This document shows, piece after piece, positions 11,155-19,380 of a stretch of 30,109 nt of DNA; position 1 is the first letter of the stretch, and every line of letters starts with the position of its first letter. The position numbers were made by a program, and so were the translations under genes. The notes under the pieces are model-generated. The model was not told the origin of the DNA. It saw only the letters and a list, made by a program, of their open reading frames with translations, and did not search any database. This DNA comes from a virus. The stretch is from the IMG/VR virus record IMGVR_UViG_3300034061_000870, positions 1 through 30,109 of that record. One strand, 5' to 3'.

Positions 11155-12578
11155 TTTATTTTCCTAACTTGCGCTACCTGTGTCACAACGACTGCTGCAA
11201 CTACTGTGTTCTGTGATGTTTCGCGTTCCTCTGGTGTCATGTCTGCACCTACGTTCACGAATGCTTTAAGTGCTTTTGCAGGATCGTTGAGAATTGCACC
11301 TATAACTTCTGCGCCTGACTCAAAGATTTCTATTGCATCTGCTATCTCAGCAGTTAAGACAACGCCGTTCTCTAAAGTTACTGGTTGATCTGGTGGCAAG
11401 TCCTCATAATCAAGCCCGGCTTCCTGCAAGGCTTCAAAGGTAATTGGCTCACCAGCAAACTCAGTAACCAGCGCATCAGCTACAAGTTCACGTTCTGCGT
11501 CTGTAAGCACACCGTCAGCTAAAGCATCTTCTATAACTACCTGCGTTACTTCCTCAACCGTTGGCTCAGAAGTTGGCTCTAAATTTGGCACTAAATCTGA
11601 TGCTGTTGGTGTCGGCTCTACGACAGGCACAGGAGCAATCTCAGACACGCTAGGGGTAGGTGTTGGCGTTGGCTCAGGTGTTGGCTCTAATGTTGGTTCT
11701 AGAGGTGATTGAGATGAGTCATTGGGTTGTTCAGGCTCTACTGTTGATTGAACTGGCGGTGCTGGTGGTTGTGATGGCAGTGCTGGTAGTTGTGTCTGCG
11801 TTGTGGTTGGTGTGGGTTCTGGGGTCGGCTCTTGTGGAATTACTGGTGCAGGTTCTTGCGTAGGTTCAGGCACTGGCGTTGGCTCTGGGTTCAGGCTTGG
11901 TACAACGCTTGGGACTGGCTCAGGTTCTACGCTTGGAGTTGGCTCAGGGGTCGGTTCTAAACTTGGCTCTGGTGTTGGTACAACTGGCGGTTCAGTAAAG
12001 CTGCTAGGAGTTGGTGCAGGTGTTACTTCAACAGGAACGCCACCGTCACCAACATCAAATGCCCCAGCAATCGTTACAACTGGTGTGCCTTGCTCATAAC
12101 GAATGCCACGCCTTAGATCAGCAGGCAACCAGCCAAAGGTAGTAACTTCACCATGCCAAGTTCCATTGGGGTACTTGTTAATCACTAGACGTATCTGTGT
12201 TAGGTCACCTTGCGACTGTGGGTATGGGCGCAGACTCCACTCAACGCATAACGTGTTAGCAGTTGAGCCAAATGAAACATAAGCACCCTGCCCAAATGTC
12301 ACCCAGTCGTAACCTGCAACTGAAACACTTGGGGTCTGTGGGTAATCGTTAAACGTAGCATCAGGCTGACCAAAGGTAAGAGTGCCGTTAGTGGTCACAA
12401 AGACGTTCTCGTATTCCGTAAGCCCTAGCTTTAGCGTGAATGGCAAGTTGGCAGGATAAGCCGTGTCATCGTGACCGGTGTAGCTGTAAGTATTACAAAC
12501 AACATCTGCCTTAGCAGGTGTCGCATACATAAATGCTCCGACAAGTAGCGCAGTTAGGGCAACCCTGATGCGCTTCAT
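11151..12578 (-). CDS. Secreted, membrane-anchored proline-rich protein
   Basis: A 475-residue protein with four parts. Residues 1-24 are a signal peptide (MKRIRVALTALLVGAFMYA, cleavage near AKAD). Residues 25-190 form a beta-rich domain with NVFVTTNGTLTFG and two cysteines, resembling nidogen-type (NIDO) sandwiches. Residues 190-345 are low-complexity PEPTP-type repeats, a typical wall-spanning stalk. The rest is acidic and helical (ADGVLTDAERELVADAL), ending in a hydrophobic stretch (NTVVAAVVVTQVAQV) and RKIK, like a membrane anchor. It is probably exported by the infected cell. Superinfection exclusion, lysis or a virion role are possible; I do not recognise the family. Confidence 0.7.
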   Translation of the reverse strand: MKRIRVALTALLVGAFMYATPAKADVVCNTYSYTGHDDTAYPANLPFTLKLGLTEYENVFVTTNGTLTFGQPDATFNDYPQTPSVSVAGYDWVTFGQGAYVSFGSTANTLCVEWSLRPYPQSQGDLTQIRLVINKYPNGTWHGEVTTFGWLPADLRRGIRYEQGTPVVTIAGAFDVGDGGVPVEVTPAPTPSSFTEPPVVPTPEPSLEPTPEPTPSVEPEPVPSVVPSLNPEPTPVPEPTQEPAPVIPQEPTPEPTPTTTQTQLPALPSQPPAPPVQSTVEPEQPNDSSQSPLEPTLEPTPEPTPTPTPSVSEIAPVPVVEPTPTASDLVPNLEPTSEPTVEEVTQVVIEDALADGVLTDAERELVADALVTEFAGEPITFEALQEAGLDYEDLPPDQPVTLENGVVLTAEIADAIEIFESGAEVIGAILNDPAKALKAFVNVGADMTPEERETSQNTVVAAVVVTQVAQVRKIK

Positions 12579-12821
12579 TTACTTTTTGCCGTTGGCCTTA
12601 CCAAAAGATTCGTTGATCTCATCTTCATCAAGTTTGCCGTCTGCAATGTAGGCACGAGCTAGACCCTCAAGCACAATAGCCACGCCAAGGATTGCAGCCA
12701 TGCTTGCTGACTTCCACAACTCAACACCGATGATCGAACCAGCACCGATTGTTCCCATAACGGATGCAACTACTACTGCAACCATGCGAGTAATTATATC
12801 TTTGACTTGCTTGCGCTTCAA
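12579..12821 (-). CDS. Holin-like membrane protein
   Basis: An 80-residue protein with a basic N-terminus (MKRKQVKDIITR), two hydrophobic segments (about 13-32 and 38-57) and a charged tail with KLDEDEINESFG. It matches the common actinophage holin pattern. The start is TTG at 12821, well placed after GGAG; the next methionine lies at the edge of the first membrane helix. It opens the lysis module, ending one base before the proline-rich gene. Confidence 0.7.
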   Translation of the reverse strand: MKRKQVKDIITRMVAVVVASVMGTIGAGSIIGVELWKSASMAAILGVAIVLEGLARAYIADGKLDEDEINESFGKANGKK

Positions 12822-12868
12822 TGTAACTCCAAAAGATTTAAGCGCAGGGTGTTAGAACAAGTTTACTA

Positions 12869-13027
12869 TTAGAAAGAAACTTCGGGAACTTCTGGATCAG
12901 GTCGAAGGTCATTGCCAATCAGAATTGTTTTGCATCCACCGCACATAGCAATTTTGGTATTGCCTAAAAAGTTGTATTCAACGTCTTTGTTGTCGCAGTC
13001 ATTAGAATCGCATTTGAAAGTGACCAT
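12869..13027 (-). CDS. Small zinc-ribbon protein, 52 residues
   Basis: Started at the ATG at 13027 just after the fibre gene; a longer frame would run back into that gene. It reads MVTFKCDSNDCDNKDVEYNF, then MCGGCKTIL and DLRPDPEVPEVSF. Four cysteines in two pairs indicate a zinc ribbon. Small ribbons of this design, ending in a PDPEVP-like tail, follow the tail genes in several actinophages. Function unknown. Confidence 0.7.
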   Translation of the reverse strand: MVTFKCDSNDCDNKDVEYNFLGNTKIAMCGGCKTILIGNDLRPDPEVPEVSF

Positions 13028-13028
13028 G

Positions 13029-13655
13029 TTACACCGACTGATAAGTAAACTGGCAAGCAAAAAACTTGCCTGATGGGGATGACCAAGCAAATGGAACAGT
13101 TGAGCTAACGTCTGTTCCAGCTAAATAAGTTCCAGCCGCGTTTGCAGCTTGTAGTCTAAATTCTGTCGCAACATTAAGACTTACGACTAAACCGTAATTG
13201 TAAACTGAACCGCTGTAAAAAGATACTGCTCCTACTGGTTGCTGTCCGACTGTATTGTAACCAGACCAATTAAAAGGTACAGAAACCGCTAAAGGCCCAG
13301 TCATTGTTGAAGTGCTACCCAAAATACACAAACCTTTAACATGAACAGTCTTACCTATTTGAGAATAAACAAAATCCACCGAGGCGTTTCCAAGTGTTAC
13401 ACCAGAAATTGTTGGCGTATACGCTTTCCACGCGCCAACAGGCAATGCAGAAACCCACGCTGAACCGTTGTAGTAATCAAGTTCATCATCATCAGTAGTA
13501 ACTGCAAACATACCCTCAGACGGAGTAGGAATTGCAGATGAACGTGCAGCCGTACCACCAAAGACCATAACGGATTGCTCCATTAGGTACGAATTCACGT
13601 CAGAGGCCGTTAAGGTCTCCCCTGCGGTAAAAGTTTTCTTGCCAGCACCAGCCAT
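13029..13655 (-). CDS. Tail fibre / receptor-binding-like minor tail protein
   Basis: A 208-residue protein. The N-terminus (AGKKTFTAGETLTASDVNSY) is the standard attachment segment of actinophage minor tail proteins, followed by GMFAVTTDDDELDYYNGSAW. The C-terminal half (GAWKAYTPTISGVTLGN onward) has serine/threonine/glycine-rich beta strands like carbohydrate-binding fibre heads. It is probably a receptor-binding tip protein; GGAG precedes its ATG. Confidence 0.7.
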   Translation of the reverse strand: MAGAGKKTFTAGETLTASDVNSYLMEQSVMVFGGTAARSSAIPTPSEGMFAVTTDDDELDYYNGSAWVSALPVGAWKAYTPTISGVTLGNASVDFVYSQIGKTVHVKGLCILGSTSTMTGPLAVSVPFNWSGYNTVGQQPVGAVSFYSGSVYNYGLVVSLNVATEFRLQAANAAGTYLAGTDVSSTVPFAWSSPSGKFFACQFTYQSV

Positions 13656-13689
13656 TGTTTTACTCCTGTGTTTTTTCTAGTTTACTTGC

Positions 13690-14241
13690 TTAAACAAGAC
13701 CAATATCTTTGATAATGATGCAGCCGTCATAGACACCATTGGATGCGGTAAGACCATTTGTTGTTGCTTCAACGGATAAAAAAGGAACAAATGCCGTACT
13801 TCCTAAATTAGCAACTTGTGTCTTGGTAAATGAGCCACCAATACCAGCAGTTACTGTACTGAAAAGACCTGAGGAAACAACTGCACCAGCAAGACTATCT
13901 TTCCTTAATCTTATGATTATGTTTCCAGCCGTTGTTGTTTTTATCAACGAACCGATTGAATAAGTAATTTCGTATAAACGACCTGTAATAGGAGTGAATG
14001 ATGCAGCAGTAAAAAATCCAGTTTCAGCAGTTGTTGTTAAATTAAGTGCAGCACTTGTATTGACTACATATCGCACAACACCTCTCGGTGCAGGACCATT
14101 AGATGCAATTAGATAACTCTCAATTGCTTCAATCGCATCGTTAGCGTTTGTATGTTGGGTTGAGTGACTAGGCAGGTTGAGAGAATCGTTAGCCGTTGGA
14201 TTAGTAAAGTTGTCCACGCTAGTTGGAAAGTTAGTAGCCAA
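13690..14241 (-). CDS. Minor tail protein
   Basis: A 183-residue beta-rich protein. It opens with the common phage tail motif FPTSVDNFTNPTANDSLNLP and SHSTQHTNANDAIEAIESYL, a short trimer-forming helix, and then a beta-sandwich (TGRLYEITYSIGSLI, NIIIRLRKDSLAGAVV). This architecture fits a collar or fibre component attached to the tail tip. The start is 10 bases downstream of the large minor tail gene. Confidence 0.7.
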   Translation of the reverse strand: MATNFPTSVDNFTNPTANDSLNLPSHSTQHTNANDAIEAIESYLIASNGPAPRGVVRYVVNTSAALNLTTTAETGFFTAASFTPITGRLYEITYSIGSLIKTTTAGNIIIRLRKDSLAGAVVSSGLFSTVTAGIGGSFTKTQVANLGSTAFVPFLSVEATTNGLTASNGVYDGCIIIKDIGLV

Positions 14242-14251
14242 TTTAATTCCT

Positions 14252-15559
14252 TTAGAACGCTAGTATGTAGCCGAATTCCTCTGTACCATCGTATCGTACA
14301 AGGTCATCATCGTAGGAAGTGCCAATGTCATCGTATAACGGCAACGCTCCACCAAGTCTGCCATAGATAGGATCATCAAGAATAAGTGGGAAGTCCTGCA
14401 CAGAACCAAAGTCGAAGGTGACTGTATGAGTGTCAATCCCAATCGTGTGCTTAATGCCTGTGACTAAGCCGTATCTGTCAATGGCATCGCCTATGCCGTT
14501 AGGGGTAAAGATAATTTTGAGTACGTCTTGGATTTCAACGGCTAGAAGTTCTGATTGGTCTGATGTGTTTTTGTCGTGCAGGTTTACGCGCAAGCTACTA
14601 AAACGCAGCTCTGGCTGATCGTAGCGACCTAGAAGATAGTTGGCTAGAAGTAGAGAATCGTCATCATTGGTAAGTAGTAGCCCGTCTAAGGATAAAGTCT
14701 GCACACCATAGATTGCTTGTGATGCTGGGTTATCTACTGCCTGTGGACTTCCACCTTCACGAGTTATGATCACGCGGTTGTAAAGGTTCTCTGAGCCGTA
14801 GACAACTTCAATGTCTGAGTAGCCAACCGACTCTGCGCGTTCATCGTCAGCAAAGATCAGGGTATCTACTAGCGGTGGAATTGTAATACGGTCACGGAAT
14901 GTAAGCGCACCAGACTTAGACATAAACAATGCGCCGGGTTCTGTGGACTCGATGAGTTGTAGGTATTGCAGAACATTGGTGTTCTCTGCCACTGTGTCGG
15001 CTTGCAGTGTTTCTTGTCCTGCATCTATGTCGCGCTCACCAGCAGGCCAAGCTACTTCTGGTCGGTTAATAATAGCTTCAATACGCGAACCAGATAACTG
15101 TGACACGTTTGTAAACTCTGGTAACTGAGTAGCTGACAACTGCAAGAAACCATCTATGCAACTGATTGAAGCAAATGACTTACCGCCTAGCTCGTAGGTT
15201 AAATCCCAATCATCTATGTAACCAGTGAACTGACGTATGCCGTTGGTTTCAATAACCACTTGCTTACGGGGAAGAATCTGTGAAAAGAATGGACTGTCAG
15301 AGTAGAACGGGTCAAAGGTTCTATCGTCATTGTGCAGGGTCACGGATGCGTTGCCTGCGGTGAAGCGGTCTAGTTCCCTAGACTTGCCACGAGAAATAGA
15401 TACAGAAGCCACATAGTTAGTGACATCAACCAGAACATCGCCACCAAGAACAAACTCGGAATCAAGAACGCCACGAACTGGATCGTTAAGTACGAAGTAC
15501 GAACCACCTGATGCAGTGAGGTCAAACGCAATAAATACTCGTGTATCTGGATTAGCCAT
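14252..15559 (-). CDS. Minor tail (tail-tip baseplate) protein
   Basis: A 435-residue protein immediately downstream of the tape measure. It contains VTNYVASVSISRGKSREL and FTAGNASVTLHNDDRTFDP, which are typical of actinophage minor tail proteins, and FTGYIDDWDLTYELGG, matching the Dit/Tal-like tip proteins that form the hub below the tube. The repeated word DDxIYG/DDPVRG-like near both ends is a small oddity. No peptidase domain is visible. Confidence 0.8.
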   Translation of the reverse strand: MANPDTRVFIAFDLTASGGSYFVLNDPVRGVLDSEFVLGGDVLVDVTNYVASVSISRGKSRELDRFTAGNASVTLHNDDRTFDPFYSDSPFFSQILPRKQVVIETNGIRQFTGYIDDWDLTYELGGKSFASISCIDGFLQLSATQLPEFTNVSQLSGSRIEAIINRPEVAWPAGERDIDAGQETLQADTVAENTNVLQYLQLIESTEPGALFMSKSGALTFRDRITIPPLVDTLIFADDERAESVGYSDIEVVYGSENLYNRVIITREGGSPQAVDNPASQAIYGVQTLSLDGLLLTNDDDSLLLANYLLGRYDQPELRFSSLRVNLHDKNTSDQSELLAVEIQDVLKIIFTPNGIGDAIDRYGLVTGIKHTIGIDTHTVTFDFGSVQDFPLILDDPIYGRLGGALPLYDDIGTSYDDDLVRYDGTEEFGYILAF

Positions 15560-18091
15560 TTACGCGCTCGCAAAGACCGGGCCACTTGTGCGCTCATATC
15601 TCTTAATAGCATCCACAATGTCACGACCTATTTGATTTCCGTCTGCTCCCATACCTGCGTTTACGTTGATCGTAATGTTGTTACTCATGCCAGCATTGCG
15701 ACCTGATAAAGGTATGACTGCTTCTGGGCCTGCTTCACCAATCATGGCAAGGGTTGGCTTGTTTACAATTCCACCCTTGGCTAACTTAGGAACACCCTTG
15801 AGTAGCGCATTAAGTTCTTTAACCTGATCTGGTGTTAATTTGCCTTTGTTCAGAGCTTGTTGCAACTTGGCTGGCAAAGCAATCGCACCACCGGTCAAGC
15901 GGAATCCAGCTTTTTCGACAGCAGCAATAATTCCATTAACTAATGCTTGTCCCTGCGTGATACCTGCTTGATAGAAAGAATTTGCAGCATCAGTGCCTAA
16001 TGCAGTAGCAGCACCTTTCACGCTGTTTAACAGAGTGTTGGTTTCTGTTATAGCAGAAGAACCACCAGCAATAAGTTCATCGGCAATTGCAGTTCCAGCC
16101 TCTGCTCCAGCTGCTAAGACTTGATCTATACCAGATTGTGATAGACCCATAGAAATAAGTTTTTGAACTTTGCTAGCAAAGCTAACTGCTTGTGCAGCTT
16201 GATCTCTCATAACCTGCAAAAATGTTTTTTTGTTTGCGGTAGCCTTTGCATTTTCTTCTTGTGCAGCAGTTAATCCTTTTAAGGCATCAGCAATCTTTTC
16301 TACATCTTTAGGGTCTTTCAAAGCATCATCGTATTTAAGTTGCGCTTCAGCCAATTTTTCAGCAGCATCTTTGGCGTTCTTTTGAGTATCGGTAAAACCA
16401 TTCAATGCAGACGTAAAAGAAAACTGGCTAATGATTGCATCTTTAACGCTGTTTTTGTAATCGGCATATGCTTGTCTAGCTGCTAGTAATTTTTCACGGG
16501 CAGCCTCTAATTTTTTATTCATTCCGTCTAGTGCTTTAGTTGCAGCAGCAGAAGATTTTGTAACAAGTTTTAACATTGCATCAGCAGCTTTCTTAGCAGC
16601 TTCAGCAGCTTTCTTAGCAGCAGCAGTGTTAGCCTTTTCAACAGCCTTAGCAGCAGCCTCAGCAGCCTTTTGAGCAGCAGAGATACCAGTACCACTACCA
16701 CTGGAACTAGAAGTTGCAGTTGCTCCCGGAACTGCTACTGGTGCGTAGACAGGAATATTCCCTCTTTTAACATCTAAGATGCCAGCATTATCTAAAGAAT
16801 CAGCAACCCTAGTTGCAGCCAACTGCATGGCATTGAGCGTGACAATGTTGCCTTTTATTTTTTCGTTTGTTAGTTCAGCGACCTGACCAAATCTAGTCAT
16901 GGCTTTAACGCCATTAGATTCCATGAAGGTTATTGTTTTATCGGTTGCTTCAGCTGCAATCCGCATGTCAATAAATTTGCCTACTAAGAAACCAGCTGCA
17001 ACGATTAGCGCACCAATACCAGTGCTAATAAGTGCGCGTTTCATAACACCGGCAGCAATTTGTGTAGCCGTTGCAGTTGCTCCAATGGAAGCTGTAACTG
17101 CAACCCAAGATGCTTGTAATCCAAGAACAATAGGAATAACAATCCTGATGCCAATAAATACAAGAATCAAATCTTTAACAGCTTTGGCCGTTCCATTTAG
17201 ATTAGTTATTACGTTTGCAATCTCTGTGGCTATTGCCTTTAATCCACCCTCAGCACCTTGTAATTGAATTGCTTTAACAACACGCTCAATAGCAGGTAAA
17301 AGTTTTTCATTAAAAGCACTAACTACTGACAAAACTGCTGGTAGTAATGCTTGACCAAATCCAGCCTTGGCATCCTCTAAACCTGCTTGCAAGAATTTAA
17401 GTTGGTTAGCAAGTCCGTCAGATGTACGAGCTACGTCACCCTGCGCAAGTGCGCTATCTTTTAAGATCAACGCATAAGCAGCCTGAGTCTTGATCGCTTG
17501 AGGTAACACGCCCTTTGTGGTTGTAATAAGACCATCTGCCAGAGCCTGCTCTTTTAATCTTGCTTCATTGAGTGCAATACCAAAACGCTTTAGCGGTTCT
17601 GTTTCCCCGGATAAACCTGAGCGCAAAGCAAGCAAAGCATCTTCAATAGGTACGTTGTTAAACGATGCAAGATCAGCAGCAAGGGTTACGAGTGCTTGTG
17701 ACATTTTCGCAGACTCTTGTTCGCTGATACCAAAAGCGCGGAACAAGTTGCCGTAAGTGCCAGCAGCTTCTAGTGCAGCTTGTTGGCTTACGCCTAAAGC
17801 CCTAGCAGTTGTTTCAGACCACTGTTGAATCTGTTGAGCATTCTTACCAAAAACTGTATTTGATTTAGCAATAGATTCAGAAAGATTAGATGCAGACATA
17901 ACCGCAGACTGCAAGCCACGAGTAAAGGCAACAACAGAAACACCGGCAAGGGCATTACGCATCAAGTTAGAGCTACTTGATACAGACTTTCCTAATGCGC
18001 CAGCATCATTCCGTAATTTTTGAAATGATCTAGAGAGGTCAGTAGTGTTGCCCGTAAATTTTACTTCATAGGACTTACTCGCCTGTGCCAC
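15560..18091 (-). CDS. Tape measure protein
   Basis: An 843-residue tail-length ruler. It starts at a GTG after AGGAG and opens with the usual amphipathic KSYEVKFTGNTTDLSRSF and QKLRNDAGALGKSVSS. Residues about 300-375 form several hydrophobic segments (LILVFIGIRIVIPIVLGL, LISTGIGALIVAAGFLVG) likely to enter the host membrane. Residues about 470-640 are alanine/lysine coiled coil. The C-terminus has GGIVNKPTLAMIGEAGPEAV, a common tape-measure ending. The length implies a tail of roughly 125 nm using about 0.15 nm per residue. It is separated from the frameshifted chaperone by two genes, which is unusual. Confidence 0.92.
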   Translation of the reverse strand: MAQASKSYEVKFTGNTTDLSRSFQKLRNDAGALGKSVSSSSNLMRNALAGVSVVAFTRGLQSAVMSASNLSESIAKSNTVFGKNAQQIQQWSETTARALGVSQQAALEAAGTYGNLFRAFGISEQESAKMSQALVTLAADLASFNNVPIEDALLALRSGLSGETEPLKRFGIALNEARLKEQALADGLITTTKGVLPQAIKTQAAYALILKDSALAQGDVARTSDGLANQLKFLQAGLEDAKAGFGQALLPAVLSVVSAFNEKLLPAIERVVKAIQLQGAEGGLKAIATEIANVITNLNGTAKAVKDLILVFIGIRIVIPIVLGLQASWVAVTASIGATATATQIAAGVMKRALISTGIGALIVAAGFLVGKFIDMRIAAEATDKTITFMESNGVKAMTRFGQVAELTNEKIKGNIVTLNAMQLAATRVADSLDNAGILDVKRGNIPVYAPVAVPGATATSSSSGSGTGISAAQKAAEAAAKAVEKANTAAAKKAAEAAKKAADAMLKLVTKSSAAATKALDGMNKKLEAAREKLLAARQAYADYKNSVKDAIISQFSFTSALNGFTDTQKNAKDAAEKLAEAQLKYDDALKDPKDVEKIADALKGLTAAQEENAKATANKKTFLQVMRDQAAQAVSFASKVQKLISMGLSQSGIDQVLAAGAEAGTAIADELIAGGSSAITETNTLLNSVKGAATALGTDAANSFYQAGITQGQALVNGIIAAVEKAGFRLTGGAIALPAKLQQALNKGKLTPDQVKELNALLKGVPKLAKGGIVNKPTLAMIGEAGPEAVIPLSGRNAGMSNNITINVNAGMGADGNQIGRDIVDAIKRYERTSGPVFASA
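16581..16621. repeat. Two-copy 21-bp repeat in the tape measure
   Basis: tcagcagctttcttagcagc occurs at 16581-16600 and again at 16602-16621, giving a 7-residue period (KKAAEAA) in the coiled coil. It looks like a recent tandem duplication that could change tail length. Confidence 0.7.
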
Positions 18092-18099
18092 TAAGACTC

Positions 18100-18825
18100 C
18101 TAAGTGGCAGAAGCACCTGCCATTAACTCTAGAAACTCACGGCGAATGTCTAGCCGTATTTCCTTTTGACTCATTCCATTGTACCTAGAAACGTCAATGT
18201 CCTTAAATTCTATTTCACACTTGGTGCATACCTTTGTGAGTGTGCATCTGCATTCCCACTTGTCTACTGGTCTTTGTGTTTCACGCTTAGTGATAGTTAC
18301 AGGTGGTCGGTCTGTATAGCGATGCTCAGGTGCTTGCATAATCTCGCCGTTGCCACGAATAGTCTGATGCTCTGAATTAGGTGCGTGTTGTGGTGCAAAG
18401 AAGATACGGGCTGGGTCGCTAGTCTGTGGATCGCCAACAATGTCTAGGAACTCGTGCATCTGTTTCCAGACTGAATACCATTCATGGCTAGGCACAGGTT
18501 CACTAAACGGGATAACAATGTGCCAGTGCTGGTCATCAGGTGAGTGGCTGTAAGTCGTATAAGCGATGTACTCAAACCCTTGCAGTTTGTCTAACGTATT
18601 GTTTAAGGCTTCGCCGTCTAGGTCAGCAACGAATGCGTTGATAGCAATTACGTTCTTGTTACCTCTAAAGCCGTTCTCAACGTAGGTAACAGGGCTGTAT
18701 AGATGCCCCTTGTATTTGTCCTCACGCTGGGCATGATGTGAGAGCAGGCTTACAAAGCTAGACCAATCATCTGCGTATGGCTTGGGTCTGTTGTCCTTGA
18801 CTGACCACCATTTAACTGCGTACAT
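18100..18825 (-). CDS. AEP primase-like protein
   Basis: A 241-residue protein resembling the archaeo-eukaryotic primase core found in plasmid and phage primase/polymerases. Motif I is AFVADLDGE (Asp68, Asp70), motif II is DDQHWHIVIPF (sxH type, His102), motif III is DPQTSDPARIFFAPQ (Asp137). The C-terminus carries WECRC and KVCTKCEIEF, a likely zinc knuckle. It would make primers or short DNA. It lies out of place between tail genes and has its own upstream element (18845-18863), so it may be an inserted cargo gene. It could also be a non-catalytic AEP relative. Confidence 0.6.
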   Translation of the reverse strand: MYAVKWWSVKDNRPKPYADDWSSFVSLLSHHAQREDKYKGHLYSPVTYVENGFRGNKNVIAINAFVADLDGEALNNTLDKLQGFEYIAYTTYSHSPDDQHWHIVIPFSEPVPSHEWYSVWKQMHEFLDIVGDPQTSDPARIFFAPQHAPNSEHQTIRGNGEIMQAPEHRYTDRPPVTITKRETQRPVDKWECRCTLTKVCTKCEIEFKDIDVSRYNGMSQKEIRLDIRREFLELMAGASAT

Positions 18826-18844
18826 AGGTCAGACCATAGCACTT

Positions 18845-18863
18845 GTTATACGGAATGTCTAGC
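18845..18863 (-). promoter_or_regulatory. Shared promoter/operator before the primase-like gene
   Basis: The minus strand reads GCTAGACATTCCGTATAAC, identical at 16 of 19 positions to the element before the methyltransferase (8371-8389). TATAAC may be a -10 box; alternatively TAGACA and TATGGT, 17 bases apart, would form a promoter. It overlaps the stop of the gp10-like gene. Confidence 0.5.
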
Positions 18864-19380
18864 CTAATCTGGTTAGATTTGCCGTGATTCTATCTAGGGC
18901 TTTCCTGTATTCTGCGTTGATTTTAGGGGACATTGCTTCAATAGTAGGCCAGAAGTAATAACCTTGATTGCCTGCGCCTAGCTTTGGCGAGCGATTAGGG
19001 AACTGCTTTAATCTGTTGGAACCAAATTCAGAGCCAAAGAATACGTCACCCCTAGTGACCTTGCGCTTGCGCCTGCGGTTAGGGCGAGATTGAGATACAA
19101 AGGCAGCAGACCCGGCAAGACGGATTACTGGCACACGGTCAGGTCTAGCCCTGAAGCCCTTAGCTGACTCCATTGCTTGTCTAGGGTTAGGTGCGTAACT
19201 AGCATGAGATTGAACCTCAGTAACAACTTGACCAATCAACTGAACTGAAGCTGCGCGAATCTCTTTATTAAACATTGGGTCAGCTTTAGCCCATCGAGCT
19301 AGTGCAGGGTATAAACCCTCTATCTCGATTTGAACAGATGCGCTCCCGGCGCGACCTGATAACAACTTACTGATTGCCAC
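18859..19380 (-). CDS. HK97 gp10-like tail/neck protein
   Basis: A 173-residue protein with the pattern of gp10-type tail-completion proteins: an N-terminal helical part (IEGLYPALARWAKAD, AASVQLIGQVVTEVQSHA), and a C-terminal FGSEFGSNRLKQFPNRSP, GYYFWPTIE and EYRKALDRI. It starts with GTG at 19380, overlapping the stop of the frameshifted chaperone (TAGTG). Members of this family usually sit before the major tail gene; here it follows the chaperone. Confidence 0.65.
   Translation of the reverse strand: MAISKLLSGRAGSASVQIEIEGLYPALARWAKADPMFNKEIRAASVQLIGQVVTEVQSHASYAPNPRQAMESAKGFRARPDRVPVIRLAGSAAFVSQSRPNRRRKRKVTRGDVFFGSEFGSNRLKQFPNRSPKLGAGNQGYYFWPTIEAMSPKINAEYRKALDRITANLTRLG

Noticed and set aside
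11660-12099. Glycine/valine-rich plus-strand frames.
   Set aside because: They mirror the proline/glutamate repeats of the secreted protein on the minus strand.
16899-17267. A 122-residue plus-strand frame.
   Set aside because: It lies opposite the tape measure hydrophobic region and has no start context; every supported gene is on the other strand.
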